Numbered from the stretch's first letter, positions 11,594 through 23,590 are shown. The stretch is 64,000 nt of DNA from Turritopsis dohrnii (GCA_027922465.2 BQMF02000333.1:434001-498000), one strand, 5' to 3'. Notes: generated by a model from the sequence alone, not told the origin. Numbers and translations are program-made.

Positions 11594-12246
11594 CAGTGTG
11601 TTTCAAAAATAAGACTACCCAAAAAATTATTCACTGTAGCGTTTGACATAATTGTTAAAATATGAAAAGTTTTCTACCAAAAGAAAGAGAAAGAGAAGGG
11701 CTATCTAATGACATTAAATGACATTGAAATGTTAAATATTCCAGAAGTTATAAGGGAGTTTATCCGACATTTTATTAGTCTGATTTTTTATGATCAATTA
11801 ACACTTCGATATAATAGTAGTTAAGTCGTAAAAAATCTAAAAACACTATTAAAAGCACAAATATCTTTTTTGTTTCTCTGCACGTGTTGTACACAACACA
11901 GCTCTTCTTCTCAGCTTTAGCTACTGCACACGTCTTAAGTGCAAAAATAAGTTTCTCATATGGGAGTTTGTTAATTACTTCCCACTTAATTACAAAGAAA
12001 GTTGTAAATTTATTCGAATTTTAATCACAACAGCAAATGTAATTTATGTTATATCGAAGTGTCAATTGATCATAAAAAGTCAGACTAATAAAATGTCGGA
12101 TAAAATCCCTTATAACTTCTTTTTTAATGTCATGGGATAGCCCTTCTCTTTCTCTTTCTTTTGGCATAAAACTTTTCTTAAATTAAGAATCATGTCAAAT
12201 GCTACAGTGAATAACTTTTGGGTAGCCTTATTCTTGAAACACACTG
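11594..12246. mobile_element. Palindromic Tc1/mariner-type MITE, 653 bp, TA target duplication
   Basis: Ends CAGTGTGTTTCAAAAATAAG and, inverted, CTTATTCTTGAAACACACTG, flanked on both sides by TA (11592-11593 and 12247-12248). The arms stay complementary for over 200 bp (for example 'aaaagaaagagaaagagaag' near 11680 and its inverse near 12150). No transposase. Confidence 0.85.
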
Positions 12247-12248
12247 TA

Positions 12249-12740
12249 CACTCAAAATGTAGAGAGAAAAAACTTCAACTTATTATAAGCTTTTGTTTTA
12301 AAAAAGTTACGCGCTCTAACATGGATGCTATCAAAAGTAGGGAGAAAATGGTTTCTCTTAAAAACATCACACGGGAGGAGAAAAAAAGGCACGTGCAAAA
12401 TGAATGAAAAGAATAAGAAACATGATTGTTCAGAAGCGCATAACAATTAAAAGAATTTGTTATTAAAAGAAAAACAAAAAACACTTTTTTCACCTGTGTG
12501 AGTCAGGCAAGGAAAGTTTCGGTTTTTAAAACATTTTGATTGCTCGAAAAACACTGGCAAACCGAACATGCTACCATATTATGCCACCGCTGCTTTAGTA
12601 CAGAATGTTTAATCAGTTGGTTTCTTTGCATCTAGTTGATGTATTGTTTTCAAAGCCAAGTCAACGGTGCTTTTGGAATATAAAATTAATAACAATAATA
12701 ATAAAAAAAACCGTTATACCTACTGCTTCACCAGCCAAAC
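12249..12740. other. Non-coding stretch
   Basis: No gene recognised; two overlapping short open frames on opposite strands have no domain features. Confidence 0.4.
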
Positions 12741-12885
12741 AAAGTCTCGTTCAATTGGGGTTGCAATGTATTTCTTTCGCACTGACGTTGCACACAAAAA
12801 AAGAAACAATTTCTCTCACAACTCCATCTACCATTTTGCGTTACAGACAAACAAACAGACAGAGAATCGGCTATTAATATATAGA
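12741..12885 (-). repeat. H1 5' end fragment
   Basis: Contains the H1 5' portion: the target-like 'ttgcaatg...cactgacgt' block, ACAG microsatellite and 'gagaatcggctattaatat' at the junction with the next unit. Confidence 0.65.
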
Positions 12886-13274
12886 CTAGCCGCCAAGGCG
12901 GCGTCCCTCGCTGCCCATGTTCAGCCTGCGCTGAGCTCACGAAAAAAAATATATGGAATTGGCAATGGTAGGTGCACTTATGTTGTAGAGCTCGAAAAGC
13001 TGATTAAAAAAATGTATGGGATCATTTTGCTACGGCCCAAATTTTTCGTCACCCTATCGCCTGTATCGCGGACATCAAGAAACGTCAGTTATCCCTATTG
13101 GCTACCGAGATAATTTTCCCTAAACGTCGCGTTCTATTAGGGTCTCAATGGAATGACTTTACACTGACGTCGCGAAAAAGGTAAGAAATAACTTCTCTCA
13201 CAGCTCACTGACCACTTTACGTGACAGACAAACAAACAAGCAGACAAACAGAGAATCGGCTATTAATATATAGA
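12886..13274 (-). repeat. H1 unit, shortened, copy 3
   Basis: Reverse-oriented unit from the hairpin 3' end (CTAGCCGCCAAGGCGGCG) to the TATTAATATATAGA 5' end, about 389 bp, with an internal deletion around 13030 that removes the 'gatatcg...ttgatgacgtca' segment. Confidence 0.7.
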
Positions 13275-13777
13275 CTAGACGCCAAGGCGGCGTCGCTCGC
13301 CGCCCATGTTAAGGCTGCATTGTGTCACCTTCCAGAGAGTTCACGAAAAATGGAATTAAGGAATTGACAATGGAAAGTGTTACCATCTCGAAATTCTGAG
13401 CAAGAAAATGTATAGGATGATATGTCTATGACGCACCGTTTTGGAGATATCGTGGATCAAAAATTTTGATGACGTCATAGAGCACTGCCCCCAAAACATT
13501 TGACCCAAATTTTTCGTCACCTCATTGCATGTATCGCGGTCCCCATAAAACGTCAGTTATCCCTATTGGTTACCGAGATAATCTTCCCTAAACGTCGCAT
13601 TCTATTTGGGTCTCAATACAATGGTTTCACACTGACGTCGCACAAAATAAAATAAAACAATTTCTCCCACACCTCACCTACCATTTTGCGTGACAGAAAA
13701 ACAAAAGAAACAAACAAACATACAGAGAGACAGACAGACAGACAGACGGAGAATCGGCTATTAATCTACATATACTA
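13275..13777 (-). repeat. H1 unit, copy 4
   Basis: Reverse-oriented full-length H1 unit in direct head-to-tail contact with copy 3. Ends with an ACAG microsatellite (13725-13748). Confidence 0.7.
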
Positions 13778-13779
13778 AT

Positions 13780-14171
13780 CCGCGTGTGTGCATACCACTT
13801 TTATTTTAGAGAGTGAACGCGACGTTTTTGGGGAAATATCTCGAGAACCAATAGGGATAACTGACGTTTTTTAGGGTCCGCGATTCGGGCAATGGGGTGA
13901 CGCAACATTTAGGTCTAAATTCTATTTGGTACTGCGGATATGACGTCATTCAAATCTTTGATCGACGATATCACTGAAACGGTTGGTCGTAGCGAAACGA
14001 TCCCATACACTTTTTTGATCAGTTTTTCAAGCTCCACAACATAGGTACACTTTTGAGTTGCGATTCCGTGATTTATTTTTTCGTCACGGGGAACGTACAC
14101 GGGAATAGTGGATTTAAACTAATGTTTTCGAAGTTAAGTTCAGTAGAAAGGTTTTACCCGGGATACTAGTA
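13780..14171 (+). repeat. H2 Helitron-like unit, forward
   Basis: Begins TACTAATCCGCGTGTGTGCA and ends with a TTTTACCCGGGATACTAGT terminus. Shares with H1 the blocks around 'aaatatctcgagaaccaata' and 'ttggtactgcggatatgacg' in the opposite orientation. Carries TGACGTCA at about 13932. Confidence 0.7.
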
Positions 14172-14177
14172 TATAAA

Positions 14178-14832
14178 TAAGACTAGTAACTCGCGTAAAA
14201 TTTTTTACCGAGTTTAAGTTCGAAAAGTATGCGTCAAATTCGCCTTTCCCGTGTGCGAACCGCGTGAAGAAAATTTCAAATTGGAAATTAGAAAAAGAAA
14301 ATGTAAAATAAAAAGATTTCGATGACGTCATAGCCGCAGTACCAAATAAAATTTCGACCCAAATCTTGCGTCACCCCGTCGCCCTATTTGCCCACCCCAA
14401 AACGTCAGTTATCCCTACTGGTTCTTGAGATACTTCCCCAAAAACGCCACTTTCGATTTGGGATGCAATGCATCATAAAAATAACTGACGTCAAATGCCA
14501 CGTGCTTTTATACTAATCGTGAAAAAAGTGTCTCTCGTCGTTTTACGCGGACATAAGAAAAAGTTGACCGTTAAGAAACGAAACATATCACTCTCTAAAA
14601 TAAAAGTGGGATGCACGATTGTGAATTAGTATAATAAGACTAATAACCCGGGAAAAAGTTTTACCGAGTTTCACTTCGAAAATGATGTGCAATTTCTCTT
14701 CTTGAATGTGTCTTGCGTGGTTTAACTACCGGTATATGACCACGATTAAGAAGATTTTGTTCGCAAATTCGACATAAAAAAACAGCACCCTGTAAATTAA
14801 ATGTGTTACATTATATACTACGCGGATTAGTA
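14178..14832 (-). repeat. Two H2 units, reverse, head-to-tail
   Basis: First copy runs from ACTAGTAACTCGCGTAAAAT to the 5' end at about 14634 (gaattagtataataagac). The second, deleted copy runs from CTAATAACCCGGGAAAAAGT to 14832 (cgcggattagtata). This makes a tail-to-tail junction with the forward unit before it. Confidence 0.65.
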
Positions 14833-15110
14833 TAGTATCCCGTGTAAACCTTTTTACGGGTTTTAATTCTGAACGTGAGATCTCAAAAATGTTGTCGAAA
14901 AATTAATTTACAAAGTTATAAACAGAAAGTGCATCAATGTTAAAGTCAATGATGTGGATCATAAAAATGCCAGTTATTTTCTTAGAATTTCTAGAGTTTT
15001 TTTCCAAATCATTTCGAGTCTAATGATTAAAACCACGAGTTTTATTTCTTTAATGGTTTACATGTTTTTTTTATTATTTTTAATCTTACCTAAAAAAAAT
15101 AATATTGTAT
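14833..15110 (-). repeat. H3 relative of the Helitron-like family, fragment
   Basis: Opens with 'gtatcccgtgtaaaccttt', an H2-like 3' hairpin end, then the H3-specific blocks 'atgttgtcgaaaaattaatt', 'acagaaagtgca' and 'ccagttattttcttagaatt', all shared with 16494-16619 plus 19108-19380 and, inverted, with 48760-49417. Confidence 0.6.
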
Positions 15111-15117
15111 GATAATC

Positions 15118-15973
15118 CATCAAATGTAGTAAAAATCTACGACAAATGTAGCAACTCCGCCAAATGTAGTAAACCTACGACAAATGTAGTAAACACCATA
15201 AAGTTTGGAATGAGCCATAATTAGGCCAAACACATGAAGGTCTTCACCAGGCATCTTTTCAAGGCTATCAGAAGGCCGCATAAGTAAAACCAAAATCGTG
15301 CATGCGTCGTAAAAAAGACGCTAATATGAGATGAATGAACCGTAATTAGGAAAAACACTTGGTCTTCGCCAAGTAATTTTTCCAGTGCCATCAGGTGGCT
15401 GTGTAACAAGCCTGAAATTTGCGCATGTGCATTCACAGCCTGTTAGTATACGTAAAATCACCAGCTGCTAATTTAATTAAACGCCTTTTGGGCATATAAC
15501 AGATTGTATTAAAAATTAGAAATGTTGAATAACAAAAAATGCCCATAACTTTTCAAAAAGCATTATTTTTCGCTATAACTTTAAATGTAGTGTAATAATA
15601 ACCTAATGATTGCATCTGTCAAAAACAAAAAATTGAAAAAGAACATTTTCACTTTTGAAACGTGCGCTGTTTCTTTAAAAAGAGTAAGTTATTCACACTG
15701 TGAGGGTAATAACATAAAAGATGCTAATTATGCGTACCTGCAGAAGTAAAATTATGGCTCATTACCTTATACTACTATATTTCTACTGTGCATGCTCGAT
15801 TTTTGTTTTTATTATATGGCCACCTGATAGTCACTTGTCAAAAGTTACATTTAGCGTTACTACATTTGACGGAGATTTTCACTATATTTAACGGAGTTAC
15901 TACATTTGTTGTAGAAAATTTGCTTCATTTGACGGAACTACTACATTTGACGGAGTTACTACATTTGACGGTG
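15118..15973. mobile_element. Putative non-autonomous DNA element with CAAATGTAGTAA terminal repeats
   Basis: The left end carries four or so copies of (C)CAAATGTAGTAA in 15118-15195. The right end carries the inverse (TTACTACATTTGACGG) about five times in 15855-15973. Inner arms also match in part ('ccataattaggcc' and 'gccacctgatag' against its inverse). No transposase ORF. Exact ends and target duplication not resolved. Confidence 0.55.
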
Positions 15974-15975
15974 TA

Positions 15976-16493
15976 ACACGGAATACCTAATCACACTATG
16001 ACGATGTTAAAAACAGCAAAAATTATTATTTCGAACTTCACCGAGACCAAATGTTTGATCAAGATAATCACTCAATATTCTGAAAGCAATATGTTTAAAC
16101 GAATGTTGTTTTCGGTCATTTGCTACTTGCAATCTGTAAATGTAACAAAAAATGGGTTGTTAGCAAAAGATAAAAAGAATGGCATCGATGATACGGTAAA
16201 ACTCGACTCACCATTGTTTTATTTCACTTCTAAAGCAATCGAAAACATCGTAGTTTAAGTCTAAAACTATGATTGAAATTTGCATCTACAGTGTGTCCAC
16301 CAAAAATGTATCGGCTTGTAAAACATAAATTAACATTCTCACGATTGTTTGTAAACATTTTACTAGAACTTAGATTTTCTTTGTTATTTCTTTTGAGATT
16401 GAAACTACCGGAACGTTTTTTTTACAATGGAAGGAGTTGATAGAAAAATTTCTCCACAATGCATTTCTTTATACTTTTGGGAGATAGTATTAA
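15976..16493. other. Unassigned stretch with one MITE-like end
   Basis: Contains an 86-codon open frame (15998-16258, plus strand) with no recognised domain. A Tc1-type end, TACAGTGTGTCCACC, lies at about 16288 but no partner end was found. Confidence 0.35.
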
Positions 16494-16619
16494 CTAGTAA
16501 CCCGTGTAAAACTTTTTTACGGATTTTAATTCTTGAAAATGACGTCTCAAAAATGGTGTCGAAAAATTAATTTCCAAAATGACAAACAGAAAGTGCGTTA
16601 GTGTTCGTCAATGACGCGG
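16494..16619 (-). repeat. H3 unit, left part (interrupted by a hAT-type element)
   Basis: Starts ACTAGTAACCCGTGTAAAAC (reverse of a 3' hairpin and CTAG). Continues across the hAT insertion at 19108 with 'accataaaaataccagttat', which matches the uninterrupted H3 copy at about 14950. Confidence 0.7.
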
Positions 16620-19099
16620 CTGGGGAGGATCCAGGGTTAAGCAACTTAGGCAAATGCCTAACCCAAAATCAGTTAAATAATGTTTTTCATAAAATTGCAT
16701 GAAAACGTTGTTGTATACAATAATCAGAAAAGAATCGAAAATATCAAGAGATTCCCGCATATCATATCTGCCCGATCCTCTCTCGCAATAATAGGATTAT
16801 CCGGTGAGACGCGGCGCGCGCCATATGATGTTTTTGAAAGCTTGAGTTTATAGGTATTCATCTCTGTCGGGAAAATGACTTCTCACAGTCACATTGACAA
16901 CACAGAATAGTGCCTAATGCTCATCTTAGGCGAAGAAAATTTGCCTAAGGAGCCCCGGGTTTACACACTTTAATGAATGAACTGGAAGAAAATTTGCCTA
17001 AGGAGCCATGGGTTTACACACTTTAAATGAATGAACCAGAATAAAATTTGCCTAAGGTGCAACCATGGGTTTACACACTTTATTGAATGAATGATCACCA
17101 AAATCTGCACAAAACGACCGTGGGACCTTCGAATTAGACCCAGTTCAACATGGATTCGCTAGAAAAAATCATCGTTGCAGCTTTTGATAGCAATAATTAG
17201 GAAAGTATTATGGAATTTTGAATTCACTTAGTACATCTGTTGAAAACTGACTTCAAAATCTAGGAAAAGCATTTTCTTTCGAGTTATGTCTCTTCTTTGG
17301 CTTCTGCAAAATAAAAACATTGTGGCTGCAAGTGTTTTATTTTATGTAATATAAATGATTAGCACGGATTATTAGCACCATAATTCGTTAAACATAAGTA
17401 TGACGACAGTTAATTATTAGCTCAGCTATGTATAAAGTTTATTTGTGTCAACGGAACCGAAACCTATTTTTTATTGATTAATGATGTATATAAATATTTT
17501 TGGTGTCTGTTTCTGTTGACCAAAAATGCATATGTAAACGTTATGACATTACGATTGAATGACTGAGTTTATACAACACAAAGTCATTGTTATTTTTCTG
17601 AGTTGTTTTGCGTAGGCAGCTGCATGGGTTTTTTAGCACCAGTATCTCTACCTGGTAACTGTATGTGCAGTTCAGCATAATTTTTCATGGTTCGACATGA
17701 CTCTCTGGTTTTGAATTAAAGAACTTTAAAAGGATCCTGTATCCAAAATGATACGAACCAATATGATAGAGCTCAAAAAGCCTCTTGTAAGCATAACTTA
17801 CTTCCAGTTTCTGAGATATGTATTTAATTTTGGAAATCTTACATTCACTTTATGCAATGCATATTTTATGATGTAATAGGATAGTATATAGCTTAAACTT
17901 CTCATCGCAAGTTATGATTAATACTATATCTTTTTAATTTATTATAAATAGAGAGAAAGGGCTTTCACTCTGAGTGAGTGATAAGAATATGAAGTTATAA
18001 TATATTGAGAGTTTATACACATAAACAAAGAATAAAAATCTTATTACATCATAATTATATATTGCATGATTTTCTGCCCAAGGAAACAGAATTTCCGAAA
18101 ACTGCAAGACTTCTGAAACAACTATCATTTTGGATGCAGGAACACTTTAACATCTTTGGAGTTTTTGTTTCATTTTACAAAAACCATACCTACATTATGT
18201 CTTCTTTTGAAAAAGCTAATTTTATGTTTTAGTTGGACTTCTTGTTTCCTATGCTACATTAAATTCTGGAATAAATGCTGTAGCTCTTATTAAAGAGGAA
18301 GCAGTACATAATTTATCTGTTGTTGTTTAGTTTTTTATATGTTCTTGGACTTGTCTCAGGGATTTCTGGAAACACCATCTTCTACTATATTGTGGTTCCC
18401 CTAATTTGACATTAATTATTTAACCATGGATCATTTTTATGGTATATACTATTTGATTTGATGAACGCCTAGTACAGAAATCTGTTTTTATTTGCTGACT
18501 GATAATGATCAAGGAGCTTGTCTCTGACTTTGATTTTGGTCATTTTACTATATTTCTAAAGGAGCTTGTACTTAACATACATTCTTTTCTTTTCTTTCTA
18601 TCTGGCCATCTTGACCAGTACATATATAAAATATCATGTATTTATCTGAGTGCTCCAGTCTATCATGGTATAGGTGATTGACAATTTGTTTATTTGATTC
18701 ATTACAAGTATGTTTTTAATTTGGTGGATTCTTCCTGTTCATGTACAAGCAATCAAGAAAATGAAGAAGATAACAGATGAAGTAATTCATTTGTTATTTA
18801 CTTAACCTCCAATCTGGCAGAAAATATTATTTTGGCCTATTATAACGTAGTTCAATACATTCCATTCACACTCAATTAGTTTTCTTTTGTTCATTTTTCT
18901 TATTCCATTAGTGCAACAACACAGGCTTGCATTATAACGCTCCTTACCTCAGAACGAATGAATTCGAGTTAATATTTTTGACCTTTCGAAAAGTATGTAT
19001 TAGATTGGGCGTAAACTGGCGTAAAGTTTATCGATTGCGCGCTTGCGTGTGTTTGGCAAAAAAATATGCCTAACCTTTAACAAGTCTTAGATCCGCCTC
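16620..19099. mobile_element. hAT-type non-autonomous element, 2.48 kb, 8-bp target duplication
   Basis: Flanked by TGACGCGG at 16612-16619 and 19100-19107. Ends are CTGGGGAGGATCCAGG on the left and, inverted, GAGGCGGATCTAAG on the right, both close to the CAGNGGCGGATC ends of many hAT elements. The uninterrupted H3 copy near 14950 shows the empty site. No transposase ORF longer than 75 codons, so it is non-autonomous or badly decayed. Confidence 0.8.
16930..17095. repeat. Three tandem units of about 54 bp in the hAT-type element
   Basis: Three copies of 'aaaatttgcctaaggagcc...gggtttacacacttta.tgaatga', located near the left end of the hAT-type element. Confidence 0.8.
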
Positions 19100-19107
19100 T
19101 GACGCGG

Positions 19108-19602
19108 ACCATAAAAATACCAGTTATTTTCTTAGAGGTTTTAAAGATGTTTTCCAAATAACTTCGAGTCTAATTTAGGAGGCAATGCGATGGTTCACCT
19201 GATTTTAAAGAGCCACTTAAACAGACACAACCTAGATAAAACATTTTTCCAAATTTGCAATCAACACTGGAGCGCAGAACAAAAAAATCGTTTTACTTGG
19301 AAGATCTGAAAACCATCAAAAATAAAAAATACGCGCTGTGCATCCGCTATTTTCACTCTCTAAAATAAATTGCGTCTCGTTTAAAATATATTAAGTGTTT
19401 TGATTTTAAAAATAACCTCTCAAAAAATGGCTACAAAAATTTTAATCGCGGAACGATGCTGAGAAAGTACATCCAACTGATCTGAAAAATACAGTAACCG
19501 TTACCGAGATGTCGGCGATCAAACATCACAGCCCTGTTCACCATGTTGCGCGGACCATCAAAATTGTAATTCTCAATATATTTTCAGAAAAGCGCCTTGT
19601 AC
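19108..19602 (-). repeat. H3 unit, right part
   Basis: Continuation of the H3 unit after the hAT insertion. Includes 'tggaagatctgaaaaccatc' and 'tacgcgctgtgcatccgcta', shared (inverted) with 48800-48900. It is cut again at 19602 by the CCCAGCAGG element. Confidence 0.6.
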
Positions 19603-19639
19603 CCCAGCAGGCATTTCAACGTTGTATCAACGTTGGTTG

Positions 19640-19900
19640 GAAGTTGCAACGTTGGATAACGTTATAACAACGTTGCAGCAACGTTGGAATTCCAACGTTG
19701 GATAAACGACATTAGAATAACGTTGAAGTAACGTTGGAATTCCAACGTTGGATAAGCGACATTAGAAAAACGTTGAAGTAACGTTGGAATTCCAACGTTG
19801 GATAAGCGACATTAGAATAACGTTGAAGTAAAGTTGGAATTTTAACGTTGGATAAATGACATTAGAATAACGTTGAAGTAATGTCGGTTTTCTGATGTTG
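19640..19900. repeat. Subterminal AACGTTGG array
   Basis: About four units of roughly 60 bp, each with 'ggaattccaacgttggataa', 'cgacattagaa' and 'aacgttgaagtaa'. The dense palindromic AACGTT suggests transposase binding sites of the host element (inference). Confidence 0.75.
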
Positions 19901-20757
19901 ATCAAACAACGTTAGATCAACGTTCGTTTTAGTCATGGTCGAAGACTTGTGTCTTTTTACTCCCTGAAAGACTTTCGAGAGGGTAGAGATTTCGTGTCTA
20001 AGATGAGTGGAAGAGGGCAAGGCAAGCTGATCTCATTTTGAAAAAAAAATTTCCTGTTTTTATCACATATTTTCATTGTCTATATTTCTATAAGGACATA
20101 TTTTTTGCTTGTACATCTATCCCTTAACTTTCTATATCTTTATATTTTGTTTTTGGTTGTTGATGTACTTTTCGATATGCGCGCGGTTTTTTGGTTGTTT
20201 TCCCGCCAAATCATGAAATAATCCAATGAAATTGAATTGCACACGCACTTCAGAAAGATTCACCAAGCGGCAAGGCCATGAATGTGTGGTATGTATCTTT
20301 TGTAAATTTTGTTTCAAATTAAAAATTGATGTTGAATATGCTAGGAGAGCTATCGTTGTCGGTGTTTAGCAGGTTGCTGTTGTTTTATTATAAAAGAAAA
20401 CACAAAACAAAAACATAAAGTATATGTTTTCCATATCGATGAATCCTAGTTAATTATAATTAATTACGTTTTGTTGGTGGTATCTGATTACAAACATTTG
20501 ACATTTTAGAGAATTTTTGAAATTTGAATTTGCTTGCACTAAGATTCTTATACACTTAAGAATGTTTTTCAGAACAAGAGATATTGCAATGTTAATGAAA
20601 AAGTATCAGAAAAACTGGAAATATACCTTGAAATTGCTGTAATTTTGAGAAGAATAGACCTGAAGTAGAGAAACTTTTACAAAAAGAAAATTCCACTACA
20701 GTAATTTTTGTGTTTTAGTTGTCGTCACTGTGTATATTTTAGATAAAATGTTTAACA

Positions 20758-20985
20758 GGATTCATGAAAATATGCAACTATTTCCCTATGTGAAATTTTA
20801 TTATTGTGTGTACATTGGATAACCATAAGAAAAATATATCATTTTAAATAATTACATTGTATAACTATCATCAATCTGATACTCAGGTAGATTTTGTCCT
20901 TAAAGCAGGAGAGAATTGAGTTTAACACCACAAAAGAACTTTTTTGTACCTATTATGAATTGAAGATGTTCATGGTCAAATTATA
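20758..20985 (+). repeat. R39 dispersed repeat, partial copy
   Basis: Matches the starts of the repeats at 39480-39770 (same strand) and 62340-62572 (inverse): 'aaccataagaaaaatatatc', 'accacaaaagaactt' and 'gatgttcatggtcaaa'. Lies inside the CCCAGCAGG element. Confidence 0.65.
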
Positions 20986-21266
20986 AGATTTCCCTTACAA
21001 TTTTTGAGACCGAAATGCGACTTATATTTCCCATTATACAACTGAGTAGTTTTTTTTGCGCAACACAACAACTACAGTCACTTTTAATCGAAATTTTTCG
21101 ATCGAAAATTTTAGAGGAGAACAATTTCTGCTACAAATATTTCGATTATAGAATTCTACATAAAAACTTAAACTTACTTAGCTGGTTTTCATATTCAATG
21201 GGAGATTAACAATACAGCAGTTAGTTCGAAAGCAACCACAAGTAGAAACCGTCTGCTATAATTATT

Positions 21267-21309
21267 TTTTCTAAATTGTTCGAAATCCTGTCGAACAATT
21301 TAGAAAAAA
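21267..21309. repeat. Hairpin TTTTTTCTAAATTGTTCGA...TCGAACAATTTAGAAAAAA
   Basis: Near-perfect inverted repeat with a loop of a few bases. Related sequence occurs at 61085-61140 ('cctgtcgaacaacttaaaat'). Confidence 0.6.
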
Positions 21310-22145
21310 GTGGGCAAAAACGTAAGTCGGTCAAAAAAGAATCCTTTGAAAAAACTTATTGATATAATGCGATTACAAATGAGATTCATTAACTTGATTT
21401 AAGAGAAGAGAAGGTTAAAATAATTATCGATCTAAATGACCATATGAATTGGACTGCATCACTTAAAAGTACTTTTATTTTAGCCGCTGTAATGGATACT
21501 TTCAAGAAAGTTACCAAAGCAAAGGTTCGTCTTGTGATTATGGACCAGCTGAAATATGCACCAGACTGCATGGACGGTGGAGGCCGAAAGACACGGGAAT
21601 CCATCTCAGATAAGGCTGCAAATGATGAAGGAGACGACGCAGGAAATGATATCGACGACGACGACTTACAACATGATTAAATTTTATCTATTTATTTAAG
21701 TGGTAGTTATTGTATGATGTGGAAAGATATTAATTAAGTATTATTGTGAATATGTTCTTATAATAAGACAAAAGAATTTCAGCGTGACAATAAGATTGTT
21801 TTTTGTGTGTCGGTTAGTTCCTTGGGTTAGCCGCTATCCACTTTGTTAAAGATGAAAATCTGTGTCAATAACAACATCAAATTACGAATCATCTACTCGG
21901 CTACAAGTTCAGACAATAAAGTGAAACGAAGCTATTTTTATCTGAATTTTAGCATTATCAACGTTGAAACAACGTTATTCGACGTTGTTTCAACGTTGCT
22001 ATAACGTTGTAATCTGACGTGGTTTCAACGTTGAAAATCTGACGTCGGATTTTGTTTCATTTTCAACTGTGAATCAACGTTTGTTCAACGTTGGACATCA
22101 ACTTCAACACAACGTTGATACAACGTTGAAATGCCTGCTGGGTAC

Positions 22146-22924
22146 GATTCGATATGCAATGCAATGGTTCCCCGTGATTAAAAGATGTAACGTCAAAATG
22201 GAAAAAAAGTAATCCTCACCCTTTTAATTAAAAACTCTGTAGGTGTTCCAGATAAGGCATTCTACCTGTTCATTATCAACACTGCACATCATAAACATCT
22301 TTTTACTCGGAAGATCTGAAACATAAAAAATACTCATATTAAATCCTTTCACGATACGATATAGAAATAAATTGCGCGCGCACATGAAAAGAACAAAAAG
22401 GTAAAATGGCTGTAAATGATCATGAAATCCATAATCCAAGGTAAACAGAAGCTATTTTGCTATATGCTATTTTGAAAAGCCAAACACGTAAGTCGTAAAC
22501 GTGTCAAAACAAATTAATACCTTCATGTGATTTTCTTTTTACGAAGCTTAGATCGGATATCAATATAGAATATTGTTCTTCACCAACCCAGACATGATTT
22601 AAAATTCATTTCTTCAAATTTCATTGTTTTTATTTGTCTTCCCTAAAGGAGAAGTAACGATGCAGAAACCCTATTTATATTATAAGAAAAACAAAACAAA
22701 CAAAAAAAGTTCAAGAGCGTACTTACCCTAAAAAGATTAAATCTTCGTGCAATACTTTCGTTACTAACTTTGTTGTCTTGAAGTTTCTTACTCTCGTATG
22801 TTTCATTGCCTGCTTTTCAAAATAGCAAATGAAAACTTGCTGGCAAACGAACGTTAACGCTATCGTTTCTTGATCTTGCAAACAATCACAACATTCAAAA
22901 CGATCAAATGCACTGGAAGGGTTT
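22146..22924 (-). repeat. H3-like repeat segment
   Basis: Continues the Helitron-like sequence beyond the CCCAGCAGG element ('tgcaatgcaatggttccccg', 'ctcggaagatctgaaacat'). The part around 22680-22740 matches the inverse of 48380-48450 in the 9.3-kb array. Confidence 0.5.
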
Positions 22925-23590
22925 CTTCTGCTTATACTAATCGTGAATGTGTCTTGCGTGGTCGAACTACCGTATATGACCATGATTAAGAAGATTTTGA
23001 CCGTTAAAAACGACCCGAAACATTCATTCTCTAAACTAAAAATTGGATGCACAACGCGCATTAGTATATAGACTAGTAACCCGGGTAAAAACCTTTACCA
23101 AGTTAAACTTCGAAAACGATGTGTGAAATATGCCTTTCCCTTGTGCGAACCCCCGTGACGGAAAATTAAATCACACAACTACGACTGCAAAGTGTACCCA
23201 TGTTGTAGAGCATCCAAAACTCATCAAAAAAGTATATGGATCGTTTCGCTGCGACCAACCGTTGCAGAGATATCGCAGACCAAAGATTTTGATGATGTCA
23301 TACCCGCAGTACCAAATAAAATTTAGCCCCAAATGTTGCGTCACCCCATCACCCGTATCGCAGACCCCAAAAAACGTCCGTTATTCCTATTAGTTCTCGA
23401 GATATTTCCCCAAAAACGTCGCGTTCGATTGGGGATGCAATGCAATGATGACGTCAAATGCCACGTGCTTTTGGAATGATTGTGAAAAAAGTGTCGCTCT
23501 ACGTGGTTTTACGCGCACATAAGAGGACGATGACCGTAAATTAAAACTAAATATATCACTCTCTAAAATAAAAACCAGATGCACAATCGC
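22925..23590 (-). repeat. H2 units, reverse, two copies head-to-tail
   Basis: A short copy with its 5' end at about 23067 (gcgcattagtatatag) is followed by a fuller copy starting ACTAGTAACCCGGGTAAAAA at about 23070. The second carries the open stretch with VVEHPKLIKKVYG and a TGACGTCA at about 23449. Confidence 0.65.

Larger units (their letters stand above)
19603..22142. mobile_element. 2.54-kb DNA element with CCCAGCAGGCATTTCAACGT termini
   Basis: Perfect-looking terminal inverted repeats (CCCAGCAGGCATTTCAACGT at 19603 and its inverse ending at 22142) and a TAC target duplication (19600-19602 and 22143-22145). The subterminal 300 bp on the left is a tandem array of about 60-bp units rich in AACGTTGG/CCAACGTT; the right end (21950-22140) is also full of AACGTTG. 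No recognisable transposase. Internal content includes a 79-codon open frame (21444-21680) ending in an acidic tail and a fragment of another dispersed repeat (20758-20985). Confidence 0.85.

Noticed and set aside
19640..19900. CRISPR-like direct repeats
   Set aside because: Units are contiguous without unique spacers and lie inside a transposon terminus; this is animal DNA.
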